DNA of 64,000 bases from Candidatus Saccharimonadota bacterium (GCA_027312165.1 DAICXN010000002.1:1-64000); one strand, 5' to 3'; positions 40,247 through 49,083 are shown, counted from the stretch's first letter. Made by a program: numbers and translations. Notes: generated by a model not told the origin, from the letters alone.

Positions 40247-40530
40247 TGAGTCAGAGAATTGATGTAATAAAAGCCCGCGGCAAGAGGCCGAGCGAGGAAT
40301 TTAACCCAGGCAAGCTCAAGCAAAGCATCATCGCCGCCTGCCTAAGTCTGCGCGCACCCGAAGGTCAGGCCGAAGAGATCGCTCAAGCAGTCGAAAAAGG
40401 TGTCCTAGCCTGGTGCGAGGGCAAGTCAGAGATCACGAGCGACGACATCCGGCGAGTCGGAGCGGCCATCCTTCAGAAACACCACACGGAAGCGGCATAT
40501 CTATACAAACAACAACTAACGGTACTATAA
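40246..40530 (+). CDS. stand-alone ATP-cone domain protein
   Basis: IDVIKARGKRPSEEFNPGKLKQSIIAACLSL...ITSDDIRRVGAAILQKHHTEAAYLYKQ. Confidence 0.75.
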   Translation: MSQRIDVIKARGKRPSEEFNPGKLKQSIIAACLSLRAPEGQAEEIAQAVEKGVLAWCEGKSEITSDDIRRVGAAILQKHHTEAAYLYKQQLTVL

Positions 40531-40539
40531 GGGGCAATA

Positions 40540-41913
40540 ATGGCACAGAAACCAACATTTGACTACGACATCATCATTATTGGTAGCGGTGCTGGCGGCA
40601 GTCCAGCGGCTTCGATAGCTGCTCGCGCCGGCAAGAGCGTCGCCGTTATCGAAAAAGGTGAATTTGGCGGCGAATCACCCAACTGGGGTGAGATACCAGT
40701 TGGCGCCATGCTACACGCCGCCCACATCTACGACACCGCCAAGCAAAGTGCTGCTTTTGGCCTAAGAACCGCTACTGTTGGATACAACTATCCCTCACTA
40801 CTGTCTTGGCGTGACACGACCATCAAGCGCACCGGCGCTGCAGGCAACCGCCGCTACTACGAAAAACAAGGCATCAGTGCCTTTAGCGGTGCAGCCCACT
40901 TCCTTAGCCCCAACGAAATTAGCGTGAATCGCCGCCACTTATCGGCACGTAAATTCCTGATTGCTACCGGATCAGAGTGGCTCATACCAGAGATTCCGGG
41001 TATCGCCGACACCCCCTACCACACCCCAAGGACCATCTTAAATACCACTCGGCCACCGAAGTCCCTGTTTATAATCGGCTCAGGCTCAACTGCCACTGAA
41101 CTCGCCTGCCTGATGTCAATTTTCGGCACCAAAGTCTATCTATCCGATCCAGCATCGAGAATTTTGCCAGAATACGACAGCGACGTTTCCGAGCTATTGA
41201 GTGACCAATTTCAAAAGCATCGTGGTATGACTATCTTGACCCAAACAAAGGTAGTAGCACTACAGAAAGATGGCATGTACAAGCGTGTTACCTACAGCCG
41301 ATCAGGTACAGAACGAACCGTCAAGGTAGACGAGGTACTGATTGCTGATGATAGAGCACCGGCTACTGACTTGGGGCTTGAAAATGCAGGAGTCAAATAC
41401 AACAGCCACGGCGTAGTGGTTGACGCCCACCTGCAAACATCCGCCAGGCACATCTTCGCAGCCGGCTCCTGCGTTCACCCCGGAACTCCAACTCATGAAA
41501 TTTTAATGCAAAGCCGAGTTGCCGCCCTCAACCTGATGCACAACAAATTCACAGCCGTTGACACCCACTTGCCTCTTCAGGTCACACGTACCCATCCTGG
41601 AGTTGCCAGGGTCGGCCTGTCGGAGGATGACTGCCTCAGGAGAGACTTGAGAGTGAAGGTTGCAACCGCCCCTTTGACACTCACACCCCGAAGCAACATC
41701 ACCGATCAGCGAGTGGGCTTTGTTAAGCTAGTTGCCGATAAAAAAGGCGTGTTGATTGGAGCGACAATTATTGCCCCCCATGCTAGCGAGATGATCCATG
41801 AATTAGCTCTAGCTATAAAGCACGGCATGACCGCCAGGGACATATTCTCAACCCCTCACGAGTTCTCTTCATGGTCGGAAGCTATAAGAGTTGCAGCCAG
41901 TAAGCTTCTCTAG
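40540..41913 (+). CDS. pyridine nucleotide-disulfide oxidoreductase-fold flavoprotein lacking the CxxxxC site
   Basis: IIIGSGAGGSPAA FAD motif, IIGSGSTATELA NAD(P) motif, GGESPNWGE in place of GGxCxNxGC. Confidence 0.85.
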   Translation: MAQKPTFDYDIIIIGSGAGGSPAASIAARAGKSVAVIEKGEFGGESPNWGEIPVGAMLHAAHIYDTAKQSAAFGLRTATVGYNYPSLLSWRDTTIKRTGAAGNRRYYEKQGISAFSGAAHFLSPNEISVNRRHLSARKFLIATGSEWLIPEIPGIADTPYHTPRTILNTTRPPKSLFIIGSGSTATELACLMSIFGTKVYLSDPASRILPEYDSDVSELLSDQFQKHRGMTILTQTKVVALQKDGMYKRVTYSRSGTERTVKVDEVLIADDRAPATDLGLENAGVKYNSHGVVVDAHLQTSARHIFAAGSCVHPGTPTHEILMQSRVAALNLMHNKFTAVDTHLPLQVTRTHPGVARVGLSEDDCLRRDLRVKVATAPLTLTPRSNITDQRVGFVKLVADKKGVLIGATIIAPHASEMIHELALAIKHGMTARDIFSTPHEFSSWSEAIRVAASKLL

Positions 41914-41943
41914 AAGCCCTCTTTAGGATATAATAGGCGTCAC

Positions 41944-42019
41944 GGGGGTGTAGCTCAGCGGTCAGAGCAGCGGGCTCATAACCTGTTGGTCGCTGGTTCA
42001 ATCCCAGCCACCCCCACCA
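41944..42019 (+). tRNA. tRNA(CAT), candidate tRNA-Ile2 (lysidine-modified) or Met; CCA encoded
   Basis: GGGGGTG...GGGCTCATAACC..GTTGGTCGCTGGTTCAATCCCAGC-CACCCCC-A-CCA. Confidence 0.93.
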
Positions 42020-42043
42020 TGAAACTTTTGATTAACCAAAAAA

Positions 42044-42481
42044 ATGCTAAACAAAACACAAATTAATCTCAAGCGTCTCGTTTATCGACTTCGTCGAGAT
42101 TATTTAACCTTGAATAACATCGTTGTAGTAGTGGCACTTTTTATATCACTCAACTGGACCTGGAACTCAATCGAGGTAATGCAGCAGAACTACCAGCTCC
42201 AACAGTCCGTTGATGCCAAGCGTCAGCAGGTGGCGCTCGAGAGTCTAAGGGTTGACACCCTAGAGCTTGAAAGCAAATACTATACCACCCTTGAATACCA
42301 GGAGCTGGCAGTCCGCGAAAGACTCGGAAAAGCCATGCCTGGTGAGCACGTCGTTATCGTTCCCTCTACTGAAAAAAGTACCAACTCTGCCGGTACAAAT
42401 CGAAGAGCCGCCTCCGAACCAAGCAACCTCCAGCAGTGGCGCGACTTCCTATTCGGCGGCCCAAGAGACTTGCAAAACTAG
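42044..42481 (+). CDS. FtsB/DivIC-like septum formation initiator
   Basis: Single TM then coiled coil ending YYTTLEYQELAVRERLGKAMPGE. Confidence 0.7.
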   Translation: MLNKTQINLKRLVYRLRRDYLTLNNIVVVVALFISLNWTWNSIEVMQQNYQLQQSVDAKRQQVALESLRVDTLELESKYYTTLEYQELAVRERLGKAMPGEHVVIVPSTEKSTNSAGTNRRAASEPSNLQQWRDFLFGGPRDLQN

Positions 42482-42518
42482 TTAAACTTTGATATTATAT
42501 CCTATGTGCCATAGATAT

Positions 42519-42569
42519 GAGCAGTCTGGTAGCTCGGTTGGCACTTATATACCAGGTCATGAAAAACCA
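42519..42569 (+). pseudogene. degenerate partial initiator-tRNA-like copy
   Basis: GAGCAGTCTGGTAGCTCGGTTGGCAC... matches the D-arm/anticodon-stem region of the tRNA-fMet 55 nt downstream; no T-arm. Confidence 0.5.
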
Positions 42570-42574
42570 ATTAT

Positions 42575-42651
42575 CGCGGGGTAGAGCAGTCCGGTAGCTC
42601 GTTTGGCTCATAACCAAAAGGTCGTAGGTTCAAATCCTACCCCCGCAACCA
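42575..42651 (+). tRNA. initiator tRNA-fMet(CAT), CCA encoded
   Basis: C1-A72 mismatch (CGCGGGG...CCCCGCA-A-CCA), GGCTCATAACC anticodon region. Confidence 0.96.
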
Positions 42652-42690
42652 AGAAAACACCCTCATCGAAAGATGGGGGTATTTTCTTGG
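42652..42690. terminator. terminator downstream of tRNA-fMet
   Basis: AAGAAAACACCCTCATC-GAAA-GATGGGGGTATTTTCTT. Confidence 0.85.
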
Positions 42691-42693
42691 TCA

Positions 42694-43191
42694 CTACCTA
42701 GTGCTCAACAGGATCCTCGACAAGATGTAGCCGGCTAGAAAATGCGTCAGAGTCACCGATCCTGCGACCAACACAGCCGGGTAGCTGCTCAACCAGCCAT
42801 TCACCCAGGCAGCAAGCAGTATCATCGATAGGCCAAAGTAAACAAACAAAAAGACCGTGGAGGACTGCTCGTAGGCATAGTAGACATTGCGTACAAAATT
42901 AAACCACGATATCATCCCATAACCGAGAGCTAGCCAAACCAAAAACGTAAATGAAATAGTCGTCAGATTGCCCGATGACCAGAGAGAGCTGATATTTGAG
43001 AATAGCAATCCTACCAAAAAAAGGATTAGACTACCAAAAAAGGCGGTCCGCAGATGCGCCCGTCTCGGTCGACGCGCTAACTGAATTTCCTCTAGCCGCC
43101 TTTCGTCTTCTCGGCGTTCATCTGACGTCTTTGCCTTGAAATATAGTTGGGCTAATTGTTCGCCGCGAAGGCCTTTATTTTTGTTTTCCAT
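42694..43191 (-). CDS. hypothetical 4-TM membrane protein
   Basis: Charged N-terminus then four hydrophobic segments. Confidence 0.55.
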   Translation of the reverse strand: MENKNKGLRGEQLAQLYFKAKTSDERREDERRLEEIQLARRPRRAHLRTAFFGSLILFLVGLLFSNISSLWSSGNLTTISFTFLVWLALGYGMISWFNFVRNVYYAYEQSSTVFLFVYFGLSMILLAAWVNGWLSSYPAVLVAGSVTLTHFLAGYILSRILLSTR

Positions 43192-43224
43192 AGTTTATCG
43201 TAATTATAGCACTATCAGATAAGG

Positions 43225-43641
43225 TCAATATCCCCTGCGTAGCCGTTCAGCTCGTCGCTCATCTCGTGCTCGCTCAATCGCTATGCGTCGGCTACGATCG
43301 CTTTGAGATTCGCCCTCCTGCCTTACCCTGGCTTCATTGTGGAGTCGCAGAGCTGCCCTGGCCGCACTTAGGCCAAGTAGATTAATTCTGAGCTGTTCGT
43401 CCGTTGGTCGCTCCACTGGTGCACTCCAGTTTGGATCTAGGTCACTGTCACTCGGCTCTCGGTATGCACGACCCAACGGCCTCTTGCGGCTTGGATTAGG
43501 TTTTCTGTCTTGACGCCGCAAGGGCAGATCATCTGAAGCACCCTCGCGATATAAAGACTCAGCAATGTTACCCACCCCTTGATCTGCCCTAGCCTCTGCT
43601 CGGTCATAAGACTCGTCTGAAAAGTTACGACGGTTTTCCAT
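43225..43641 (-). CDS. hypothetical highly charged Arg-rich protein
   Basis: Low-complexity Arg/Glu/Asp composition; open frame in gene-order context. Confidence 0.5.
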   Translation of the reverse strand: MENRRNFSDESYDRAEARADQGVGNIAESLYREGASDDLPLRRQDRKPNPSRKRPLGRAYREPSDSDLDPNWSAPVERPTDEQLRINLLGLSAARAALRLHNEARVRQEGESQSDRSRRIAIERARDERRAERLRRGY

Positions 43642-43691
43642 GCTTTACTTATAACACAAAAAGTTAAAAAATGCAATACCTATTTCAAATT

Positions 43692-43722
43692 AAAACCCCC
43701 TCAAGCTCGGAGAGGGGGTTTT
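43692..43722. terminator. rho-independent terminator
   Basis: AAAACCCCCTC-N9-GAGGGGGTTTT. Confidence 0.8.
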
Positions 43723-43791
43723 GGCACCTGTTTGTTTGATATAACTGTACCACTAACGATGCTTATGTTACAAGCAGTTTTATTGACAACA

Positions 43792-43938
43792 CTACTTTGA
43801 GCGGAAAACTTTGACGATGACAGTGTAGATTGCCACCACCCATACGCCAATAACCGCTAGCCATGACCCAAAGTCAAACAAGGTATTACCCCTTGCTGCT
43901 ACCACCTTTAAGTCATCTATCGGCGGAATAAGTGGCAA
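43792..43938 (-). CDS. possible 37-48 aa single-TM small protein (TTG or internal GTG start)
   Basis: MPLIPPIDDLKVVAARGNTLFDFGSWLAVIGVWVVAIYTVIVKVFRSK*; between two terminators. Confidence 0.4.
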   Translation of the reverse strand: MPLIPPIDDLKVVAARGNTLFDFGSWLAVIGVWVVAIYTVIVKVFRSK

Positions 43939-43944
43939 AAAAGA

Positions 43945-43970
43945 AGCAGCCCGCATAAATACGGGCTGCT
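43945..43970 (-). terminator. terminator of the 43989-44192 gene
   Basis: AGCAGCCCG...CGGGCTGCT followed on minus strand by TCTTTTTTG. Confidence 0.8.
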
Positions 43971-43988
43971 CCGTTGTCGCTTAAACGA

Positions 43989-44192
43989 CTATTTCTTTTT
44001 AACTGTCAAGAATCCGTTGCGTGGGTTCTCAGTAACAACTCGGCCTTCTGGTAGGTCTGTTGGAACACCCTTGTCGTTCTTCTCTACCTTGGTAAAGAAG
44101 TAAATTGTCTGCTGCTTGCCGCCGCGTAGGGTGACATCAGTTTTGTGCAAGTAGTATGTAACACCTTTAGAGTTAGTGTGTTTGTAAGCCAT
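43989..44192 (-). CDS. hypothetical small basic protein
   Basis: MAYKHTNSKGVTYYLHKTDVTLRGGKQQTIYFFTKVEKN...; SD AGGAGG upstream. Confidence 0.75.
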   Translation of the reverse strand: MAYKHTNSKGVTYYLHKTDVTLRGGKQQTIYFFTKVEKNDKGVPTDLPEGRVVTENPRNGFLTVKKK

Positions 44193-44262
44193 TTGGTTTA
44201 TACCTCCTATTACTGCTATACACCTATAGAGTAGCGCCCCTGTCGGCCCCTGTCAAGCCTTT

Positions 44263-44919
44263 TTAAGCTCTTCGGTACCGATGCTTTATGATGAGGTTTA
44301 AGATCAGCAGCGTCAGCAACCGCAAACAGATCATCACCACGATCACGCCACAGACCACCAGCGACCAGCCAGCAAAATCCGGCGACCAAGTCGGCGAAGC
44401 AAAAGTGTGATAGTACGGCTCGGTCGGCAGAGGGCTAAACTGGTGCTTTAACTGATCACCAGCCGGATACTTCTCGAGTTCGGTATTTATACAGGCAGTA
44501 TACCGGGGATCCGGCCATCGCCAGCCTTGTGCCCGGCCAATTGGATCACAAACTTCTGCAGCCAACTTATAGACGTTACCATTGGGGTTTGACTCTGACT
44601 GCTCCAGGAACTGCTGCTTCAGTCTCTCGTTGTCACGCTGATAAGTATTATCTAGAGCAATTCGTCCCGGGTCGGTGTTCATGTGTGCAGCGACATAGCG
44701 CTGCAGGTCGTACAGCCGGCGTTCAAGCTGCGCCCTATCACCAGCCTTGTCAGCCGCGATGACCGCATCCCGACGCTCAATCATGCCTATATTATTTAGT
44801 CTCAGGAAAGTTGCCGCGACAAAACCAGCCATGATCAGCAAAATAACCAGCTGCCAGGTCTTTACTCTTTCAATCCGCTTTACGGTCTGACGAAGATCTC
44901 GCTTATTAGCCAAAACCAC
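44263..44919 (-). CDS. hypothetical membrane-anchored protein
   Basis: N- and C-terminal TM segments. Confidence 0.55.
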   Translation of the reverse strand: MVLANKRDLRQTVKRIERVKTWQLVILLIMAGFVAATFLRLNNIGMIERRDAVIAADKAGDRAQLERRLYDLQRYVAAHMNTDPGRIALDNTYQRDNERLKQQFLEQSESNPNGNVYKLAAEVCDPIGRAQGWRWPDPRYTACINTELEKYPAGDQLKHQFSPLPTEPYYHTFASPTWSPDFAGWSLVVCGVIVVMICLRLLTLLILNLIIKHRYRRA

Positions 44920-44948
44920 CCCTTTTCTATGAGGCGATTATACCACGG

Positions 44949-46166
44949 CTAGGCTCGGCTGTATACTCGAAAACGCGCTAGCATAATCAGCGAAGACACG
45001 GCCGCCGTCAGTATATAGAAGGCCATAAAGCCATTGACGGAGTTAAATAGAGCGATCACTCCTGCCAGAAGCAGAGCAGCAGCTGCCGATCCGACATTTG
45101 ACGCCAGGATGACCAAACCGACGTAGAGCACCCGATAGCCGGACCGATCAGCGACGTCGAACATGCCTCGCATATAAGCCATTGAGTAGCCGGCCGTCAT
45201 CACCTCTTTAGCGGTGTTGGTACCAAGCACCATGATGGGATTTCGAACCAAGATGCGTAGCACGTGAACGATCACGTTGCCAGCGGCCGCCCAAAACAAC
45301 AAGCTGCCACCCGAAGACTTATCGATAAGCTTGCCGTATACCCGGGTTGCGGCAATTGAGACCAAAAAGACTATAGCCGTCAGAGCGCCAAGCTCTGCAT
45401 ACACCTGATTGTCGCTAGCAGCAAAAATTACCGTTGTTAGAAATATTGACCAGGCAGTACCGGAAGCAAATACGTCAAAACCGATCGGCATCTGAACGAG
45501 CAGGCTTCGAGCGGTCATGCGCCAAGGAAAGCCTTTTGGCGCTAGACTAAAGCCCTTCGAGCGAGTGTCGGGAGTCCGCATCAGCGGAAGAGCGGCGAAC
45601 AAGAAGAACATAGCCGAGACAGCTATAGCTGCCCGCGGATCAAAGAACATAGCGAGCAAACCACCAATTAGCGGGCTGACGGCTTTGGCGACCTGCTCAA
45701 AGATGTTCATCTTGGCAACCTGGCTGCCAGCCGCATCAACGCTCTTTACCCGAGAAAAGTTAACGTTGTGAGCGATGTCGTACATGGCAGCCGAGATGGA
45801 CTGAAATGCGCCCGTAACCAGCAGGGCCCAGTTGCCAAATTCCGGCAAGAAAATAAAGGCGATCATCGATGGTATATAGAGAAAGTTTGAGATAATAATC
45901 GCTCGCTTAGCACCCTTGCTGGCTATATATTGAGCTATTGGCAGGGTCAAAATCACCTTAAAGCCAAAGTAAGCCGCCCAAAACAAGGCCACCTGCACCA
46001 CCGAGTAGCCATTTTTTAGCATATATACCGACATAAAAGCGGCACCGACGTTGATCGCGATGGTTCGCATGATTCGAGTGGTGTATAAATCAGCTATCTC
46101 AGAAAAACTGGCATATCGCCAGAAGTTTCGCTTTAGAAGGATGGTATGAAAAATCTTTTTGAACAT
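44949..46166 (-). CDS. MFS-family transporter
   Basis: Polytopic, about 12 TMs; QVALFWAAYFGFKVILTLPIAQYIASKGAKRAI. Confidence 0.75.
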   Translation of the reverse strand: MFKKIFHTILLKRNFWRYASFSEIADLYTTRIMRTIAINVGAAFMSVYMLKNGYSVVQVALFWAAYFGFKVILTLPIAQYIASKGAKRAIIISNFLYIPSMIAFIFLPEFGNWALLVTGAFQSISAAMYDIAHNVNFSRVKSVDAAGSQVAKMNIFEQVAKAVSPLIGGLLAMFFDPRAAIAVSAMFFLFAALPLMRTPDTRSKGFSLAPKGFPWRMTARSLLVQMPIGFDVFASGTAWSIFLTTVIFAASDNQVYAELGALTAIVFLVSIAATRVYGKLIDKSSGGSLLFWAAAGNVIVHVLRILVRNPIMVLGTNTAKEVMTAGYSMAYMRGMFDVADRSGYRVLYVGLVILASNVGSAAAALLLAGVIALFNSVNGFMAFYILTAAVSSLIMLARFRVYSRA

Positions 46167-46183
46167 TTTTGTTTTTATCAACT

Positions 46184-46198
46184 TATACTTTCAGTATA
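46184..46198. promoter_or_regulatory. TATACT-GAA-AGTATA inverted repeat overlapping MFS promoter
   Basis: Identical 15-mer to 35644-35658; minus-strand -10 TATACT. Confidence 0.5.
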
Positions 46199-46265
46199 GC
46201 ATAATCTTTATAATTTTGCAAGTATATGTTAGCAGGGCCCAGCTCTGGTTGTGTATAATGAGCTT

Positions 46266-47537
46266 ATGAGAATATATTTTTCCGGTATTGGTGGTGTCGG
46301 CATTGGACCGCTGGCAGAAATTGCCCACGATGCCGGTTATGATGTCACCGGCTCCGATGCAGCCGAGAGCCTAGTCACCAAAGAACTCCAGCAGCGAGGC
46401 ATCAACGTCCACCTCTCGCAGGACGGCGAATCGCTACGAAGAGAGCACCAGGCAAGCGAAATTGACTGGTTCGTCTACACCTCCGCCCTGCCCCCGCACC
46501 ACCCCGAGCTACTGCTTGCTAAGGATCTGGGAATTAGAACTGCTAAACGAGACGAGCTGATTGCGCAGATCATCAAAGAAAAGCAACTCAAACTAATTGC
46601 CGTATCGGGAACTCACGGCAAGACGACCACTACCGGCATGCTAGTTTGGGTGATGCAACGACTGGGATTAGCCACCAGCTACTCTATAGGCACCACCCTA
46701 AACTTTGGACCTAGCGGCCAGTACGTGCCAGGAAGCAAGTACTTTATTTACGAGTGCGATGAATTTGATAGAAACTTTTTACATTTCGAGCCTCACCTCA
46801 GCCTAATCACTTCAATTGATCATGATCACTTTGACACCTATCCGACTCGGGATGACTATACAAGTGCCTTTATCGAGTTTTTGAGTCAGTCAGATGAGTC
46901 GCTGATTTGGAGCAAAGATTTGCGCTATCTCAAACAGCCAGATATCGAGGCGACTTACGAATCTTACGATGAGCTGATGGAGCTGTCACACATCAAGCTG
47001 GCCGGTCAGCACAATCGGCAAAACGCCTTTTTGGTTCAAAAAGCTATGGAGAAAATCCTCAACGAGAACGATCATCCCACCACCGGAATAGCCGAGGCCA
47101 TCAACTCCTTCCCTGGCACCAACCGGCGATTTGAGAAGCTTGGCCATAATCTCTATAGCGACTATGGCCATCACCCTGTTGAAATAGCAGCAACTTTGCA
47201 GATGGCGCGCGAGATATCCGATAGCGTTGTATTGGTTTATCAGCCACACCAAAATATCCGTCAACACGAGATTGCCGATCTCTATACCAATGAGCTATTT
47301 GCAGACGCCAGTCAGATCTACTGGCTGCCGACATACTTAAGTCGCGAAGATCCGGAACTAGAAGTTCTCTCGCCTCAACAGCTCACCCGCAAACTAAGTC
47401 AGGAAACGGTCAGCCTTGCCGAGATGGACAATGAACTCTGGCAGAATATAGAGCGCCACCGTCAGTCAGGCCACCTAGTTCTCGGTATGGGTGCTGGCTC
47501 GATTGATAACTGGATGCGATCGCAGATTGAAACTTAG
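46266..47537 (+). CDS. murC: Mur ligase, UDP-N-acetylmuramate--alanine ligase-like
   Basis: YFSGIGGVGIGPLAEIA, AVSGTHGKTTTTGML, ECDEFDRNFLHF; TATAAT 6 nt before ATG. Confidence 0.88.
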   Translation: MRIYFSGIGGVGIGPLAEIAHDAGYDVTGSDAAESLVTKELQQRGINVHLSQDGESLRREHQASEIDWFVYTSALPPHHPELLLAKDLGIRTAKRDELIAQIIKEKQLKLIAVSGTHGKTTTTGMLVWVMQRLGLATSYSIGTTLNFGPSGQYVPGSKYFIYECDEFDRNFLHFEPHLSLITSIDHDHFDTYPTRDDYTSAFIEFLSQSDESLIWSKDLRYLKQPDIEATYESYDELMELSHIKLAGQHNRQNAFLVQKAMEKILNENDHPTTGIAEAINSFPGTNRRFEKLGHNLYSDYGHHPVEIAATLQMAREISDSVVLVYQPHQNIRQHEIADLYTNELFADASQIYWLPTYLSREDPELEVLSPQQLTRKLSQETVSLAEMDNELWQNIERHRQSGHLVLGMGAGSIDNWMRSQIET

Positions 47538-48214
47538 TATAATTCACCCAACTCGACGCTATACTCTTCAAAGAAATATGGATCTCGGAAAAAAGTCCGT
47601 GCAACAATCTGCTCAACTGCTGGCGCTAAATTATAGCTAGCTAGCTTGTGTGGGCGTACCCATTCCAATCGGTCATCTACACAAACATCGTCGGTGGTGT
47701 AGTAAAACACATGAGCCAATACGCTCATCGCTACCTCACCGCCATCAAGTGTTCGGACATAGCAGTCACCGGCATGCACCATCTCATGATTTTTCAAGCC
47801 AAGCTTTTCGTCGGCCTCTCGCTTTGCTGCCCGTAAGATCGACTGGTCTTCAAGATGAACCGTGCCACCAACTAGAGCCATTTGCTCAGCGAAAGGCTGC
47901 CGACTTCTGCGATACAGTAGTAAATCACCATCAGAATTTTGCACCACATGCATGGTAACGACCCTCGGCTGATGACTTTTTTGACTACCTAAAGCTAGTC
48001 GATCAGCATAAATTAAGCCGTTTTTATCAAGCGTATAGCCTTGGTTGGTTTTTGCGACAAAGCCTCGCTTTTGGAGAAGCTTTAGATGATAGGTGCAGAG
48101 ATTTGTTTCGACACCACTAGGCTTCATTTGGCTGAAGCGGGCGTACTTAGTATGCAATAGAGTATCCAGTATAGACTTTTGGATGGGATGCTCAATTTCC
48201 GATAGTATGATCAT
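47534..48214 (-). CDS. winged-helix-like N-terminus fused to NUDIX hydrolase domain
   Basis: LKLLQKRGFVAKTNQGYTLDKNGL then GGTVHLEDQSILRAAKREADEKLGL Nudix-like box. Confidence 0.7.
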   Translation of the reverse strand: MIILSEIEHPIQKSILDTLLHTKYARFSQMKPSGVETNLCTYHLKLLQKRGFVAKTNQGYTLDKNGLIYADRLALGSQKSHQPRVVTMHVVQNSDGDLLLYRRSRQPFAEQMALVGGTVHLEDQSILRAAKREADEKLGLKNHEMVHAGDCYVRTLDGGEVAMSVLAHVFYYTTDDVCVDDRLEWVRPHKLASYNLAPAVEQIVARTFFRDPYFFEEYSVELGELY

Positions 48215-48367
48215 ATTTGAGTCAAATTATATATTTTATTAATCACCTACACAAGAATTAGCTGAAGTTTAACAGGTACAAATGTAACTCAGTCGATGCA
48301 CAAGCTAGATCAACAAACTAAAGAAAACATAGCTCTTTTGACTAAATTGAATCGCTACAATAGCCAG

Positions 48368-49024
48368 CTAACTACTCTGCGGAGCTCGACAGTCAACAAA
48401 GTTAATCTTTGAGCCCTCACCCAACCAACGATACTCATACGGAGTAAGAACCTTATAGTCTTCATCGACCTGACTTTCATGCAAATCAAAGCTCAGCTCG
48501 TCAATTTGCCAACCTTCAGCCACAAGCTGCTCAAGTGTCCAATGAAAAAAATCTAGATTGTCGTGTTTGATACTCAGCCTTCCGCCGGCCCTTAACAGGC
48601 TTCGATAAGTATCCAGAAACCCTGGATGCGTCAGGCGACGGCCACTTGAGCGCTTCTTGGGAAATGGATCGGAAAAAGTCAGCCATATCTGACTTAGGCT
48701 ATTGGCTTGAAATAGTTCCGCCAACTGATCAGCGCGGGCACGAACAAACAGCACATTCTTAATGCCTCGCGCCTCGGCTTCACGCGCACCTTTCTGCAAG
48801 CGATCGCCCTTGACGTCAATCGCCACGTATCGCCTGTCAGAGTGCCTCGATGCCAGCTCGACCAAGAACTGTCCAGTACCCGCTCCAACTTCGATAACAT
48901 CAGCTGGCCAAGATTTGTCCCACTCATCAAACTCATAGCACAAAGAAGAATTGGCAAACAGCGCAAAACGATACTTCTTACGCTTTCTAGTAATTATAAA
49001 ATCATCAGGATTTAGTTGGCTCAT
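48368..49024 (-). CDS. trmB: tRNA (guanine-N7-)-methyltransferase TrmB
   Basis: IEVGAGTGQFLVELA, IWLTFSDPFPKKRSSGRRLTHPGFL. Confidence 0.93.
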   Translation of the reverse strand: MSQLNPDDFIITRKRKKYRFALFANSSLCYEFDEWDKSWPADVIEVGAGTGQFLVELASRHSDRRYVAIDVKGDRLQKGAREAEARGIKNVLFVRARADQLAELFQANSLSQIWLTFSDPFPKKRSSGRRLTHPGFLDTYRSLLRAGGRLSIKHDNLDFFHWTLEQLVAEGWQIDELSFDLHESQVDEDYKVLTPYEYRWLGEGSKINFVDCRAPQSS

Positions 49025-49083
49025 AGATCCTATGATATATCAATCCATGACCGCCCGCCACGGTTCGTGGTATACTTTAGAAA

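Noticed and set aside
48296-48412. Short + strand ORF MHKLDQQTKENIALLTKLNRYNSQLTTLRSSTVNKVNL
   Set aside because: Only 38 aa, no clear promoter/SD, overlaps the 3' end of trmB; insufficient support.
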